Origin: Candidatus Bathycorpusculum termitum
GTDB taxonomy: Archaea; Thermoproteota; Bathyarchaeia; Bathyarchaeales; Bathycorpusculaceae
DNA: 42,109 nucleotides
Direction of reading: 5' to 3'
NCBI GenBank assembly: GCA_031254875.1
Contig: JAIRTW010000030.1
Location: forward strand, 1 to 42,109
The notes beneath the pieces were generated by a model, which saw only the letters and a list, made by a program, of their open reading frames with translations, made no database searches and was not told where the DNA came from. Each line of letters begins with the position of its first letter. Positions within the stretch are counted from its first letter, which is position 1. The position numbers and the translations under genes are program-made. Of the stretch, positions 16,960-25,243 are shown in pieces.

Positions 16960-17422
16960 TTGACTATGGAAAACAGTGAAGAACTGGAAGGTACAACATT
17001 TCAAGTTTATGTTTTTGCCGTTCGGACAGGCCGACCCATAGGAACCCGTGATGTGGTGCGGGGTTTGAAACTTAGCAGTTCAAGTGTAGCGTATAGGCAT
17101 CTCCAAAAACTGGAAAATAGGGGCTTACTGGAGAAAACCGATTATGGCGAATATGTTGTCAAAGAAAAAGCAAACTCAAAGGTCATCTGTGGATTGGCCG
17201 TAATCTAGTGCCCAGATTTTTAATTTACTGTTTATTTTTTACAGGACTCTTAGGAACTGAAATATCCATTATTCTAATTCGTTTTTTATTAATGGCGAAT
17301 TTCCTGACCTAACCTTTATCTATTTAACAGTTGTAACAAAGATAGGTGTCGCAATTTTTACTTTCGAAAGTTTATTTTCATTATTGCGGAATAGAAAACA
17401 TTCAGGCCGATTGTTAACCTGA
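16960..17422 (+). pseudogene. wHTH protein with two membrane segments, broken by two single-base indels
   Basis: The intact-looking 82-residue frame (16960-17208) is only the DNA-binding half of a longer gene. After a missing base in the A-run at 17178-17180, the frame continues as GHLWIGRNLVPRF and then a hydrophobic helix (LIYCLFFTGLLGTEISIILI). A second missing base in the T6 run at 17282-17287 restores NGEFPDLTFIYLTVVTKIG and a second helix, ending SLLRNRKHSGRLLT before TGA 17420-17422. Corrected length is about 154 residues. The winged helix holds SSSSVAYRHLQKLENRGLL. Start is TTG 16960 with AAGGAG nine bases upstream. Membrane-bound regulator; target unknown. Confidence 0.8.
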
Positions 17423-17464
17423 TTTCTATAAAATACATACCCGCTTCAAAAAACCAAGACTACT

Positions 17465-17602
17465 TCATAGTCGATACCGTTCAAAATCAGCCGAACCCGT
17501 ATCCGGCGTAACAAAATAAAATACCATACCACAAGCTTGACACATAACTTCCTGATTACGCAAACGCTCAACTCGTGGTGAACCACATTTAGGACAACGC
17601 AT
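17465..17602 (-). CDS. 45-residue zinc-ribbon protein
   Basis: A small gene on the minus strand reads MRCPKCGSPRVERL, then MCQACGMVFYFVT. The two CxxCG knuckles are spaced as in a TFIIB- or TFS-type zinc ribbon. ATG 17602 has GGGAG nine bases upstream, a good ribosome site, and the TGA is at 17465-17467. An overlapping longer frame in another register is its shadow. It may bind nucleic acid; the function is unknown. An inverted repeat lies about 50 bases upstream. Confidence 0.75.
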   Translation of the reverse strand: MRCPKCGSPRVERLRNQEVMCQACGMVFYFVTPDTGSADFERYRL

Positions 17603-17650
17603 ATTTGAAAGCTCCCAGGGGTCTGTCGTTTTTCATTCCTCATCTTTCCC

Positions 17651-17707
17651 AATCAGACTGGGACGGCGACATCATCCCCCGCAAATAAACACCACCCCAG
17701 TCCGATT
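17651..17707. repeat. Inverted repeat beside the small zinc-ribbon gene
   Basis: Arms AATCAGACTGGG (17651-17662) and CCCAGTCCGATT (17696-17707) pair except for one mismatch, with a loop of about 33 bases. It sits upstream of the minus-strand zinc-ribbon gene and could be an operator or an RNA hairpin. The rest of the gap, to about 17927, is A/C-rich with no gene. Confidence 0.55.
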
Positions 17708-18048
17708 TAAGGTTATAGAAAAATCAAACAAACCAAGAACATAAATCAACCAATATTTCTCCTCAACCAACCTCAAACAACTCAATAAACCCCCGATAAA
17801 AATCAAACTACAAAACCAAAACCCACTCAAACAGATCAACCAACATGATTCTCGAGATGCCGCTCTTTACAGCACCGATATAGCCGCGGCTTTACGCCCC
17901 TGATGTTGTTGCTCAGCCACACCAACATTGATTAAAAGTTTACAGCTCATCTTTTATGATGAAAACGCCTGGCGCGGAGTCGGTGTTTTGGGAGTAGTGT
18001 TAATCACGTCTATAGATAGAACTGGGCTTTTAACTATCGAGGCGAAAT

Positions 18049-18401
18049 ATGTTTTAGTGATAGATGATGATCAATCCATTCTGAGAACAATGGTCAGGGT
18101 TTTGGAGAAGAATGGTTTTTCTGCCGATACGGCAAAAACTGCCAAAGAAGCCATAGAAAAATCCAAAATGCGACAGTATGATGCGGCGTTAATTGATTTG
18201 CGTCTGCCAGATATGACTGGCCTCGAGGTTCTCGCGCATGCAGATTTGGGGGGTGCCATCAAGATTATGCTCACAGGATTTCCTTCACTGGTAACCGGAA
18301 TTAAGGCTAGAGAGTATGGCGCGGATGCATATTTGCGTAAACCCGTGCACCCCGAGGAACTGCTAAAACTGATTAGGGTAAAACTGACCCAGCGAAAATA
18401 G
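18049..18401 (+). CDS. Single-domain response regulator (CheY-like receiver), start uncertain
   Basis: A receiver domain of about 117 residues: acidic triad in VLVIDDDQS, phospho-acceptor Asp in LIDLRLPDMTG, Thr in MLTGFPS and Lys in YLRKPVHP. There is no output domain, so it probably acts by protein contact. The frame is open upstream to 17928 with unconserved residues. The natural start should be ATG 18049, which has GAGG six bases upstream, but that ATG is out of frame by one base; one extra T in the T4 run at 18052-18055 would give MFLVIDDDQS. So either an indel exists or an upstream start adds about 45 odd residues. No kinase gene is nearby. Confidence 0.8.
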
Positions 18402-18780
18402 GATCCATTAGGCTATTTCGACAGCTGGGTTGAACCCTAACTTCCCAAATTTAAGTAATGTGCTTTGCTTATCAGCTTGTTTTAGCTGTTTTTGTCATTA
18501 GAGCTGTATTGAGGCTTATTCGGGATTGAACTATATTACTTATGTTAAATAATATGGGGTTTTTATAGAACGGCCTTATAACGGCCGCTATAACAAAAAG
18601 AAGCAAAAAATAAGGCGTTACATCTAAAAGTTATTACTTAAATCGGGAATTAGGGGTTGAAATAATTTTCGGAAAAAACATCAGGAGATGATAAGCACTT
18701 TCTGGTCGTTTAGGGCTGTCTTTGGCAAATGAATCTATGGAAACCTGAAGAAAAACCCGGCGCTATAGCAGTTTAACTTT
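18402..18780. other. Intergenic region, no gene
   Basis: About 380 bases without a supported gene. It contains short A/T-rich TATA-like runs (about 18536-18560) and a repeated GGCC pair flanking TTATAAC near 18572-18586. Nothing further is identifiable. Confidence 0.4.
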
Positions 18781-18975
18781 TTATAGTTTGTAGCCGCAGT
18801 GCTTTATCCCGCCTTTAACATCCGCAGCAGTTATAGTGTCTAAAGCTTGTGAAAACATCTCTTCAACTCCTCTGCCGCCCTGCCCGGCGAGCGGTAGATA
18901 TGCTGGATTGCTTTGTAGATCGTATATTTCAATAAATTTAATTAACGTAGGCAGGTACATCTTAGTAAATCTCTT
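18781..18975 (-). mobile_element. IS630-family transposase remnant (C-terminal end)
   Basis: The minus strand reads YLPTLIKFIEIY, then in a shifted frame KAIQHIYRSPGRAAEELK, then MFSQALDTITAADVKGG, and ends IKHCGYKL before a TAA at 18781-18783. This is the ordered C-terminus of IS630/Tc1-type DDE transposases: the YLP..NPIE region, the basic helix, then a [W]xKHCGY end. At least two frame breaks show it is dead. The next surface-protein gene starts 14 bases beyond it in the opposite direction, so the remnant probably supplies that gene's promoter DNA. Family call is by motif order. Confidence 0.65.
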
Positions 18976-18988
18976 TGAGCTTTGGCAG

Positions 18989-20362
18989 ATGAAGGATTCG
19001 CTTAAGAAACTGTTCTCCAAACGCGCCCTTATCATCGTTCTTGTAGCTTTGCTTATCCTCTCGGTTCTCAATACTTATTTGATTTTGGAGGGCACCCGTA
19101 GCGCGATGAGAACCAATGTGGCGAATTATGATTTTGTACTCTCCCAGGAGGGTTCGACTCTTAAATTAAAAAATATGCTTACCGGATATGTGTCTCAGCC
19201 TAAAAGCGCCCAGGAAGCACTCAATTGGGCGTTACAGGAGGGCAATTCAGTTTACATAAACCGGGGCACCTACACTCTAAGCGGTGATGTAACTGTTATA
19301 AATAAGTTGAATGCCCGAATCGTTAGTGACGAGGCGGTAATCAAGGGTAACGGGTACAAAATCATCATTTACGGCACTGACTACACTTTCTCGCAGGATG
19401 CATTAATTTCGGGTTTAACCATCATAAATGGAACCCTACATGTCGAAAACTCGTTTGCCACAACCATAACTAACATAAAATTCATCAATGCATCCACAGG
19501 TATTGAATTTTTAAATACTAACACGTGGAGCGAATATAACAAAATTGAGGGTTGCCGATTTATCAACATCACAGAGGGTATTGTTTTTCGCACGCCCATA
19601 AATGGTACCCAAATTGGCAATGACATTGGAAACGCAACGGGCTCTTATGCCAGTTCCATAATTGAGCGTTGTAGTTTTAATCTCCAAGACTTCTCGGCAG
19701 GTATTAAAGTTGAACAGTATGCGGAATTTTCTGATTGTCTACTGCAGAATCTGCGTTTTTGGATGGGGGAAAATGATCAACGCAGTAACCAAACCGCCTT
19801 GATAGTAGATGGTTCCATGTACCAAACAGTGCTTTTTAATGTTGTGTTTGAATCATTCACAGATGACCCCATTTATATATTTGCTATCGATGTCGGCGAA
19901 AATTGTGATCCAACACCTATTCTTGGCAGTGGCGTCAGCTTCTTAGGTAACTGGACATCAAAAATACACAGCCCTTTTGCAACCTGGCTTTCTGGCACCG
20001 GCACCGTGTTTAAACGCGAAGCCCCCGTTCCCGTTGGAACCAACGAAGAATACGGCGAAACACAAAGTCTTGAATGCCGTCCGCTGACAATTTCAAGCTT
20101 TAAACCCAAAATTGATGTCACAGGAATCAAAACAGATGAAATAATCACCATTAGAGTGCGAATTGAATACATCGACAACACTATATCCAAAAGTGTAACC
20201 CGCGCCTTTATCACAAGCGGCTCAGCATGGCTTAGCGACGATGACATGATGCAACTATTCTCATCGCAGAGTATAATCTGGGCAATCCTTGTGGACGCCA
20301 AATCAAATGTTGCATCCACAAACGCAAAAGTTACAGTGAGCAGCTACGGCACAGCAACATAA
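18989..20362 (+). CDS. Cell-surface protein with right-handed beta-helix fold
   Basis: About 457 residues. After a short basic N-terminus comes one hydrophobic helix (ALIIVLVALLILSVLNTYLI), a membrane anchor or signal. The body shows the pattern of parallel beta-helix proteins: AQEALNWALQEGNSVYINRGTY is the usual opening, followed by rungs rich in GLTIING, NIKFINAS, GCRFINI. It may bind or cut polysaccharide, but I see no catalytic signature. I chose ATG 18989; the frame is open upstream to 18836 but that part is the antisense of an IS630 remnant. A TATA-like tract lies near 18922-18940. No neighbours in an operon. Confidence 0.8.
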   Translation: MKDSLKKLFSKRALIIVLVALLILSVLNTYLILEGTRSAMRTNVANYDFVLSQEGSTLKLKNMLTGYVSQPKSAQEALNWALQEGNSVYINRGTYTLSGDVTVINKLNARIVSDEAVIKGNGYKIIIYGTDYTFSQDALISGLTIINGTLHVENSFATTITNIKFINASTGIEFLNTNTWSEYNKIEGCRFINITEGIVFRTPINGTQIGNDIGNATGSYASSIIERCSFNLQDFSAGIKVEQYAEFSDCLLQNLRFWMGENDQRSNQTALIVDGSMYQTVLFNVVFESFTDDPIYIFAIDVGENCDPTPILGSGVSFLGNWTSKIHSPFATWLSGTGTVFKREAPVPVGTNEEYGETQSLECRPLTISSFKPKIDVTGIKTDEIITIRVRIEYIDNTISKSVTRAFITSGSAWLSDDDMMQLFSSQSIIWAILVDAKSNVASTNAKVTVSSYGTAT

Positions 20363-20425
20363 TCAAAAATATATAGCTACCAGAAAATAATCAAATATGA
20401 GTTTAGAGAACAACAAAGAGAAAGG

Positions 20426-21397
20426 TTAGGGTTGAGATGTCTGGCATTGTCTTAGCAGTTTTTGCCAGCGTTCATCTGTTGCCTGTTGGATTTCGTCAAC
20501 AATATGGTTGTTTTGGGGTGTGAAGAGATGACGGAATCGGCCTTGACCTTCAAGATAATCTTTGAGGGATTTCTTTTTTTGGGGTGCCAATGCGATGACT
20601 TTGCTGGGTGTTGAGAGTTGACGATTACCATTTACTGCCTCCCAAAGTGGGAACACACAAGATTCAACCGCAAGCTTTGAGTACTCCATAGTTTTGGCTG
20701 GTTCACTTCTCCATCCTCGGGGACAGGGAGAAAACACGTGGAGAAATGCCGGGCCGTCAACTTCGAGGCCTTTGCGGACTTTGGAGAGCAGGTCTTTCCA
20801 ATAGTAGGGTGTGGCAGTTGCGACATATTCCATACCGTGGGCGAGCATGATATCGGTTATGGGTTTTTTCTTTTCAAGTTTACCCGGGATAACCGAGCCG
20901 GCTGGTGAGGTGGTTGTAGATGCACCGATGGGGGTTGAGCTACTACGTTGTATGCCGGTGTTCATGTAGCCTTCGTTGTCGTAGAGAACAAAGAGAAAGT
21001 CATGTCCGCGTTCTACTGCACCTGAGAGGGCTTGGAGACCGATGTCGTAGGTTCCACCGTCGCCTGCTAATGCGATGACATCGACGTGTTCGTCTTTGAT
21101 TTTTCCTTTTTTGCGCATGATTTTAAGTGCCGCTTCGATGCCTGAGGCGTTGGCTGCGGCGGTTTCAAAGGCAGTGTGGAGCCAGGGAAGCGCCCAGGAT
21201 GTGTAGGGATAGATGGAGCCAACGATTTCCATGCATCCGGTGGCTTGGGTTACAATGGTTGGTCCACGGGTAGCTTTCATGATTAAGCGCAACACAGTTG
21301 CAGGTCCACAACCTGCGCATGCGCGGTGTCCTGAGAGGAACAAATCGGGTTTTGCCGCGATGTCTTTGGCGGTAAATTTCCATTCTTGAGTTGACAT
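20426..21397 (-). CDS. porB: 2-oxoacid:ferredoxin oxidoreductase, beta subunit
   Basis: The thiamine-diphosphate-binding subunit of pyruvate (or related 2-oxoacid) ferredoxin oxidoreductase. It starts with the cysteine motif CAGCGPATVL, and the TPP motif GDGGTYDIG and NEGYMNTGIQ follows near residues 110-150. A further cysteine lies in GCMEIV. At 323 residues it matches separate archaeal PorB subunits. It is the last gene of a four-gene operon and follows porA after nine bases. The complex converts pyruvate and CoA to acetyl-CoA, CO2 and reduced ferredoxin. Substrate specificity cannot be fixed from sequence alone. Confidence 0.93.
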   Translation of the reverse strand: MSTQEWKFTAKDIAAKPDLFLSGHRACAGCGPATVLRLIMKATRGPTIVTQATGCMEIVGSIYPYTSWALPWLHTAFETAAANASGIEAALKIMRKKGKIKDEHVDVIALAGDGGTYDIGLQALSGAVERGHDFLFVLYDNEGYMNTGIQRSSSTPIGASTTTSPAGSVIPGKLEKKKPITDIMLAHGMEYVATATPYYWKDLLSKVRKGLEVDGPAFLHVFSPCPRGWRSEPAKTMEYSKLAVESCVFPLWEAVNGNRQLSTPSKVIALAPQKKKSLKDYLEGQGRFRHLFTPQNNHIVDEIQQATDERWQKLLRQCQTSQP

Positions 21398-21406
21398 TTG
21401 TTTTCT

Positions 21407-22642
21407 CTACTCCCTTAATCCGAAATAAGTCACTGTTTTTTCTGCCTGCCCGGATTTGGCAATACGTGCTAAGTCATCATAGATTCTGCGAAGATCATTT
21501 GGACTGCTGTCTCTGCCGCCTAAACCAAAGATGTAGCTGACTATTATGGGCCGATGGGCTGCATCGTAGAGGGCATTTCTGACTTCACTAAAGACTGCTG
21601 CACCTAAACCGCCGGGGCTCATGCTTTTATCCATAACAGCAACAGCTTTGAGATTTCTTAGGGCGTTTTTGATTTCGTCAACTGGAAAGGGCCTAAACGT
21701 GCGGATACGCAAAATACCTGCTTTGATACCTTCTGTACGGAGCTGATCAACGATAACTTTGAGTGTTCCAGCAGTTGAGCCAATTACAATGATTGCGATT
21801 TCTGCATCGTCAAGCTTGTATGGATCAATGAGTCCGTTACCATAGCTTCTGCCGCTGAGTTTAGCATATTCACTGTTGACTTCTTGGATCTTTTTGTAGG
21901 CATTTCTCATGCCTTCTTCTTGCTGGCGTTTAAATTCATAATAAAAGTTTTGCAGTGCATTGGGTCCCATGGTCATGGGATTTGCGGGATCCAGCTTGAA
22001 AGGCACTGTTTTGCCTTCGTGAGTCAACACCATTGGAAAACTTCTCGTTCCAATAAATCGTCTCACTACATCTTCGGGAAGGGTGTCGACACGTTCAAGT
22101 GTGTGGCTTATGGTAAAACCATCCACCCCAATAAATATGGGCAAAGAAACATCAACATCTTCGGCAATTTTAAAAGCTTGAATAATAGAGTCGTAGGCTT
22201 CCTGTGCGTTTTCAGCATAGATATGAAGCCATCCGCTGTCCCGCTCAGCCATACTGTCTGAGTGATCGCCATGGATGTTTAACGGTGCCGAAAGAGCACG
22301 GTTAGCAACCGCCAGCACGACCGGCACACGAGCGCCCGAAGTTACAAACAACATTTCATGCATCAACGCCAAACCTGCAGAGGCACTTGCCGTGAAGGTA
22401 CGCGCTCCAGTCGCACCAGCGGCAATACAGGCAGTTATGGCACTATGTTCAGATTCCGTACAAACATATTGCGTTTGAACTTCACCGTTAGCAACGTACT
22501 CGCTAAATTTTTCCACAATGATGGTTTGGGGGGTGATGGGGTAGGCAGCCACAACATCAACATCACATTGTTTAACTGCATACGCAATTGCTTCGTCGCC
22601 ATTCATAGCCAATATGGTCTGTTTAATTTGTTGCTGGGCCAA
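21407..22642 (-). CDS. porA: 2-oxoacid:ferredoxin oxidoreductase, alpha subunit
   Basis: The 411-residue alpha subunit. It holds the substrate and cofactor-contacting region with AAYPITPQTIIVEKFSEY near residue 33, ESEHSAITACIAAGATGART, and the SASAGLALMHEML stretch. The C-terminal VIGSTAGTLK and KAVAVMDKSMSPG segments are typical of this subunit. It directly abuts porD, so the subunits are translated together. It forms the core with the beta subunit. The subunit order gamma, delta, alpha, beta is the standard archaeal arrangement. Confidence 0.93.
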   Translation of the reverse strand: MAQQQIKQTILAMNGDEAIAYAVKQCDVDVVAAYPITPQTIIVEKFSEYVANGEVQTQYVCTESEHSAITACIAAGATGARTFTASASAGLALMHEMLFVTSGARVPVVLAVANRALSAPLNIHGDHSDSMAERDSGWLHIYAENAQEAYDSIIQAFKIAEDVDVSLPIFIGVDGFTISHTLERVDTLPEDVVRRFIGTRSFPMVLTHEGKTVPFKLDPANPMTMGPNALQNFYYEFKRQQEEGMRNAYKKIQEVNSEYAKLSGRSYGNGLIDPYKLDDAEIAIIVIGSTAGTLKVIVDQLRTEGIKAGILRIRTFRPFPVDEIKNALRNLKAVAVMDKSMSPGGLGAAVFSEVRNALYDAAHRPIIVSYIFGLGGRDSSPNDLRRIYDDLARIAKSGQAEKTVTYFGLRE

Positions 22643-22930
22643 TTACTTTTCCTCCTCAGGCATCTTCATCACTATTGCTTTAACGGGACATTCATTAGCG
22701 CATATTCCACAACCCTTACAAAAGTTATCGTTGAATTCAACTTTGTTATGTTCAGGGCGAAAGTGGATTGCTCCTTCAGGACAAAGCATAGCACAGACAA
22801 GGCAGTTAGTGCATTTTTCAGTATCATGTTTGGGCATGTAGGTTTTCCAGTCACCAGTCAAAAAGCCTACACTTGACTTTGAAGCAATAGCGGCTATGGA
22901 TACTTCTTTCCAAGTTTTTTCTTTGCTCAT
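22643..22930 (-). CDS. porD: 2-oxoacid:ferredoxin oxidoreductase, delta subunit (2x4Fe-4S)
   Basis: A 95-residue two-cluster ferredoxin subunit. Both CxxCxxCxxxCP motifs are complete: CTNCLVCAMLCPEGA and CKGCGICANECPVKA. It relays electrons from the TPP site to external ferredoxin. The start overlaps the porG stop (ATGA at 22927-22930), and the stop abuts porA, which supports strict co-translation. The N-terminal GFLTGDWKTYMPKHD region is the usual PorD leader. Confidence 0.95.
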   Translation of the reverse strand: MSKEKTWKEVSIAAIASKSSVGFLTGDWKTYMPKHDTEKCTNCLVCAMLCPEGAIHFRPEHNKVEFNDNFCKGCGICANECPVKAIVMKMPEEEK

Positions 22931-23481
22931 TCCACTTTTGCCTCTTTGTATGCTTCCTGTATGACTGCAAAATTTTTCTCGGCCAATTCCTCTCTGAATC
23001 GCTCTTTGAGGGTTTTCTGTATTCCTTTGAGAGTAACGATTTCGGTGGCTTTAGCAACAACCCCTAAGAGCGCTGTATTTGTGATGGGCGCACCTAGGAT
23101 TTTTAGGGCGATCTCTGTTGCGGGAACCGTCCAGACCTTGCTTTTTAGTATATGAAGGTTTTCTTTTAGTACGGATGGTTCCTCACTTGAGTTTATAATT
23201 ATGCAGGTTTCCTCACGGTTTAATCCAGCGGTAACGGGTACCGTTTTTAGTAGTGTATTGTCTAATACAATCGCTATGTCTGGATCATAAATTGCACAGT
23301 GTAACTTTATCGGTTCAGTGCTAATTCGGGTAAATGCAGTTACGGGAGCGCCCATTCGTTCTGGCCCAAACTCGGGGAAAGACTGGATATATTTGCCTTC
23401 ATCAAGTGCTGTTCGAGCCAAAAGTTCGCTGGCAGTCCAAGCGCCCTGTCCGCCTCTACCGTGCCATCTAAACTCTACCAT
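22927..23481 (-). CDS. porG: 2-oxoacid:ferredoxin oxidoreductase, gamma subunit
   Basis: The gamma subunit opens the operon. It starts MVEFRWHGRGGQGAWTASE, the family's N-terminal signature, and carries SFPEFGPERMGAPV, both typical of PorG. I chose ATG 23481 because the conserved sequence begins right there; an in-frame GTG at 23499 adds six weakly conserved residues. The region upstream has several TATA-like tracts (such as 23560-23575), so transcription of the whole porGDAB operon probably starts there. The subunit is about 184 residues. Confidence 0.92.
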   Translation of the reverse strand: MVEFRWHGRGGQGAWTASELLARTALDEGKYIQSFPEFGPERMGAPVTAFTRISTEPIKLHCAIYDPDIAIVLDNTLLKTVPVTAGLNREETCIIINSSEEPSVLKENLHILKSKVWTVPATEIALKILGAPITNTALLGVVAKATEIVTLKGIQKTLKERFREELAEKNFAVIQEAYKEAKVE

Positions 23482-23689
23482 ACTTTTCAATGCAGTCACT
23501 TCACTAAGGTATTTCTCAGTGAAATCTACATCAGATTACATCACCATTGATATACATTTGCCTATATCTAATAAGTAAACACATGACATCTTAATGTAAA
23601 AAATAATCCTTGTAAGGTTTACATAACTGTTGGTTACATGACGGTTTGGTGCCATTATATCTCCAATATATAGTTGAAAGGCTTGTCTC

Positions 23690-24051
23690 CTTGTTGTCCA
23701 AACGTGCAATCAAAAAAGTTAAATCCCTGTCTACCTAACTGAGGACAACCGTATTGCCATCTTGAGGGATGAAGGGGCTTACCTCATCGACGACCTCAAA
23801 AGCATGCGCAGTCTAATTGTGCCGCTGTTCTTTGTACCGCTGGGGCAACTCAGAAGCGAAGACTGGTTTACTAAATCAAAATTAAGCGAACGCCACAAAC
23901 AACTACTGATACAATGCGCCGAATATGACTTCTACTGGGTAGACGAATTACTGGATATGTCGTTTCAGGGTAAATGGTATCACCTATTCTAAAAGAATTC
24001 TACAAGGGCTTCTCAGCAATCGCCAAACATAAAGTCAGACAAATACAATAG
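23690..24051 (+). pseudogene. Decayed gene, probably the C-terminus of a radical SAM protein
   Basis: A 76-residue frame (23762-23992) reads RDEGAYLIDDLKSM, LFFVPLGQLRSEDWF, CAEYDFYWVDELL and GKWYH, and then stops. Shifting one base lets it continue as ILKEFYKGFSAIAKHKVRQIQ before TAG 24049-24051. Another shift upstream joins SKRAIKKVKSLST to it. The pattern matches, from memory, the C-terminal end of archaeal cobalamin-binding radical SAM proteins, but the catalytic N-terminus is missing. So this is a truncated remnant, perhaps with base errors added. It lies between the por operon promoter and mobA. Family call is uncertain. Confidence 0.45.
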
Positions 24052-24196
24052 AAAACCAAACCAACACACTCCCCAGCACCCTACGACTGCAGAAAATAGT
24101 TATTACGCTACATGCAACATGAAACCATAAAAGAACAATGAACCTTACATAAACCTTAAACAATATTACTCTAAATTGCTGTAGAAATGTGATTAT

Positions 24197-24835
24197 ATGG
24201 ATAGATCCATAGTTATATTGGCAGGCGGCTCTGCAATCCGCTTTAACAACAGCGACAAAGGCCTCTTTGAGTTAAACGGCAAACGTCTACTCAACCATGT
24301 CATCGATGCAGTAAAAGGCCTTGCAGAAGAGATCATCATCGTTACCAGTACACAAGAAAGAGCAGATACCTATGCAAAAATTACGTCAAAAAAAATCTCC
24401 TTTGCCCTCGATGCTACGGAAGCAAAAGGCCCCCTGGTGGGGGCCCTAACAGGATTTGAAGCCGCCCAAGGCGATTATACCCTGCTTCTGCCCATCGACA
24501 GCCCCTTTGTCTCCAAAGAAGTCCTAGCATTACTTTTCGATTTATCCCCCGGAAAAGCCGCAGTTATTCCAAGACATACCAACATGGAAATCGAACCCCT
24601 TCATGCAGTCTATAACACCGAACAAGCCCTAAGAGCAACCAAAGAAACCCTGGCACAAAATCAATTTGATATGCACAGCATGATTGAGCAACTACGCGGC
24701 GTAAGGTATGTATCCACATTGGTCATTGAGCAACTGGATCCTGAATTGAAAACGTTTGTTAACCTCAATACACCTCTGGACCTAAAAAAAGCACTCAATA
24801 CCGCTAAGAGCAAAAAAGGAAAAAAAGAAAACTAG
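24197..24835 (+). CDS. mobA: MobA-like molybdenum cofactor guanylyltransferase
   Basis: A 212-residue nucleotidyltransferase. The N-terminal signature LAGGSAIRFNNSDKGLFEL is that of MobA-type enzymes, which attach GMP to molybdopterin. The metal-binding aspartate lies in LLPIDSPFVS near residue 99. The loop is slightly atypical (GGSAIR rather than GGxSxR), so a related sugar- or CoF-nucleotide transfer is possible. ATG 24197 has no ribosome site, and a TATA-like ACAATATTA lies upstream near 24160. The C-terminus is lysine-rich. The gene stands alone; no other molybdopterin gene is in the window. Confidence 0.85.
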   Translation: MDRSIVILAGGSAIRFNNSDKGLFELNGKRLLNHVIDAVKGLAEEIIIVTSTQERADTYAKITSKKISFALDATEAKGPLVGALTGFEAAQGDYTLLLPIDSPFVSKEVLALLFDLSPGKAAVIPRHTNMEIEPLHAVYNTEQALRATKETLAQNQFDMHSMIEQLRGVRYVSTLVIEQLDPELKTFVNLNTPLDLKKALNTAKSKKGKKEN

Positions 24836-25243
24836 TGCACCCCTGACTATAAAGCAAACCAACTCGCTCCCGTGGAGATACCTTCGGCGTGAGAGAAACA
24901 AGGCGGATATATCAAGCTCGATACCCCATTAGACATACGGTTTCACAGCCGTTTGGTTAGCTTTTGCATTATTCACCCCCGATTAGAAGAAGGCCTGAAA
25001 AATATAGAAAGGTACAGAAGGTAGTTATGTTTAAAAAATGCATCAGCGGTAAAGTTGTTGTGTTTGTACAGTCACACTATTATTTATGATTCAAATCGTA
25101 TCTGGATGTAACCACGTAAAGACATCAGTCTAAAGGGTCTGGGAACCAACGCTAACGATGCATGGATAACAATAGCTCTCTTGCACTTTGAGCTTGCTGA
25201 CCCAAGTTAGCGCAGGTCCACGTGGAAACTTTATGGAGGAAAA
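24836..25243. other. Intergenic region, no gene
   Basis: About 400 bases with no supported gene on either strand. I looked for tRNA and small-RNA features and found only weak complementary runs (for example ACGG near 24939 with CCGT near 24951). The last ten bases carry the GGAGG ribosome site of the TFS gene. Confidence 0.4.

Noticed and set aside
18781-19071. A 96-residue minus-strand gene
   Set aside because: Its C-terminal part is IS630 transposase debris and its N-terminal part is the antisense of the surface-protein gene.
24836-25243. tRNA or small RNA in the gap before the TFS gene
   Set aside because: Only weak stems; no T-loop, anticodon arm or acceptor pairing could be built.
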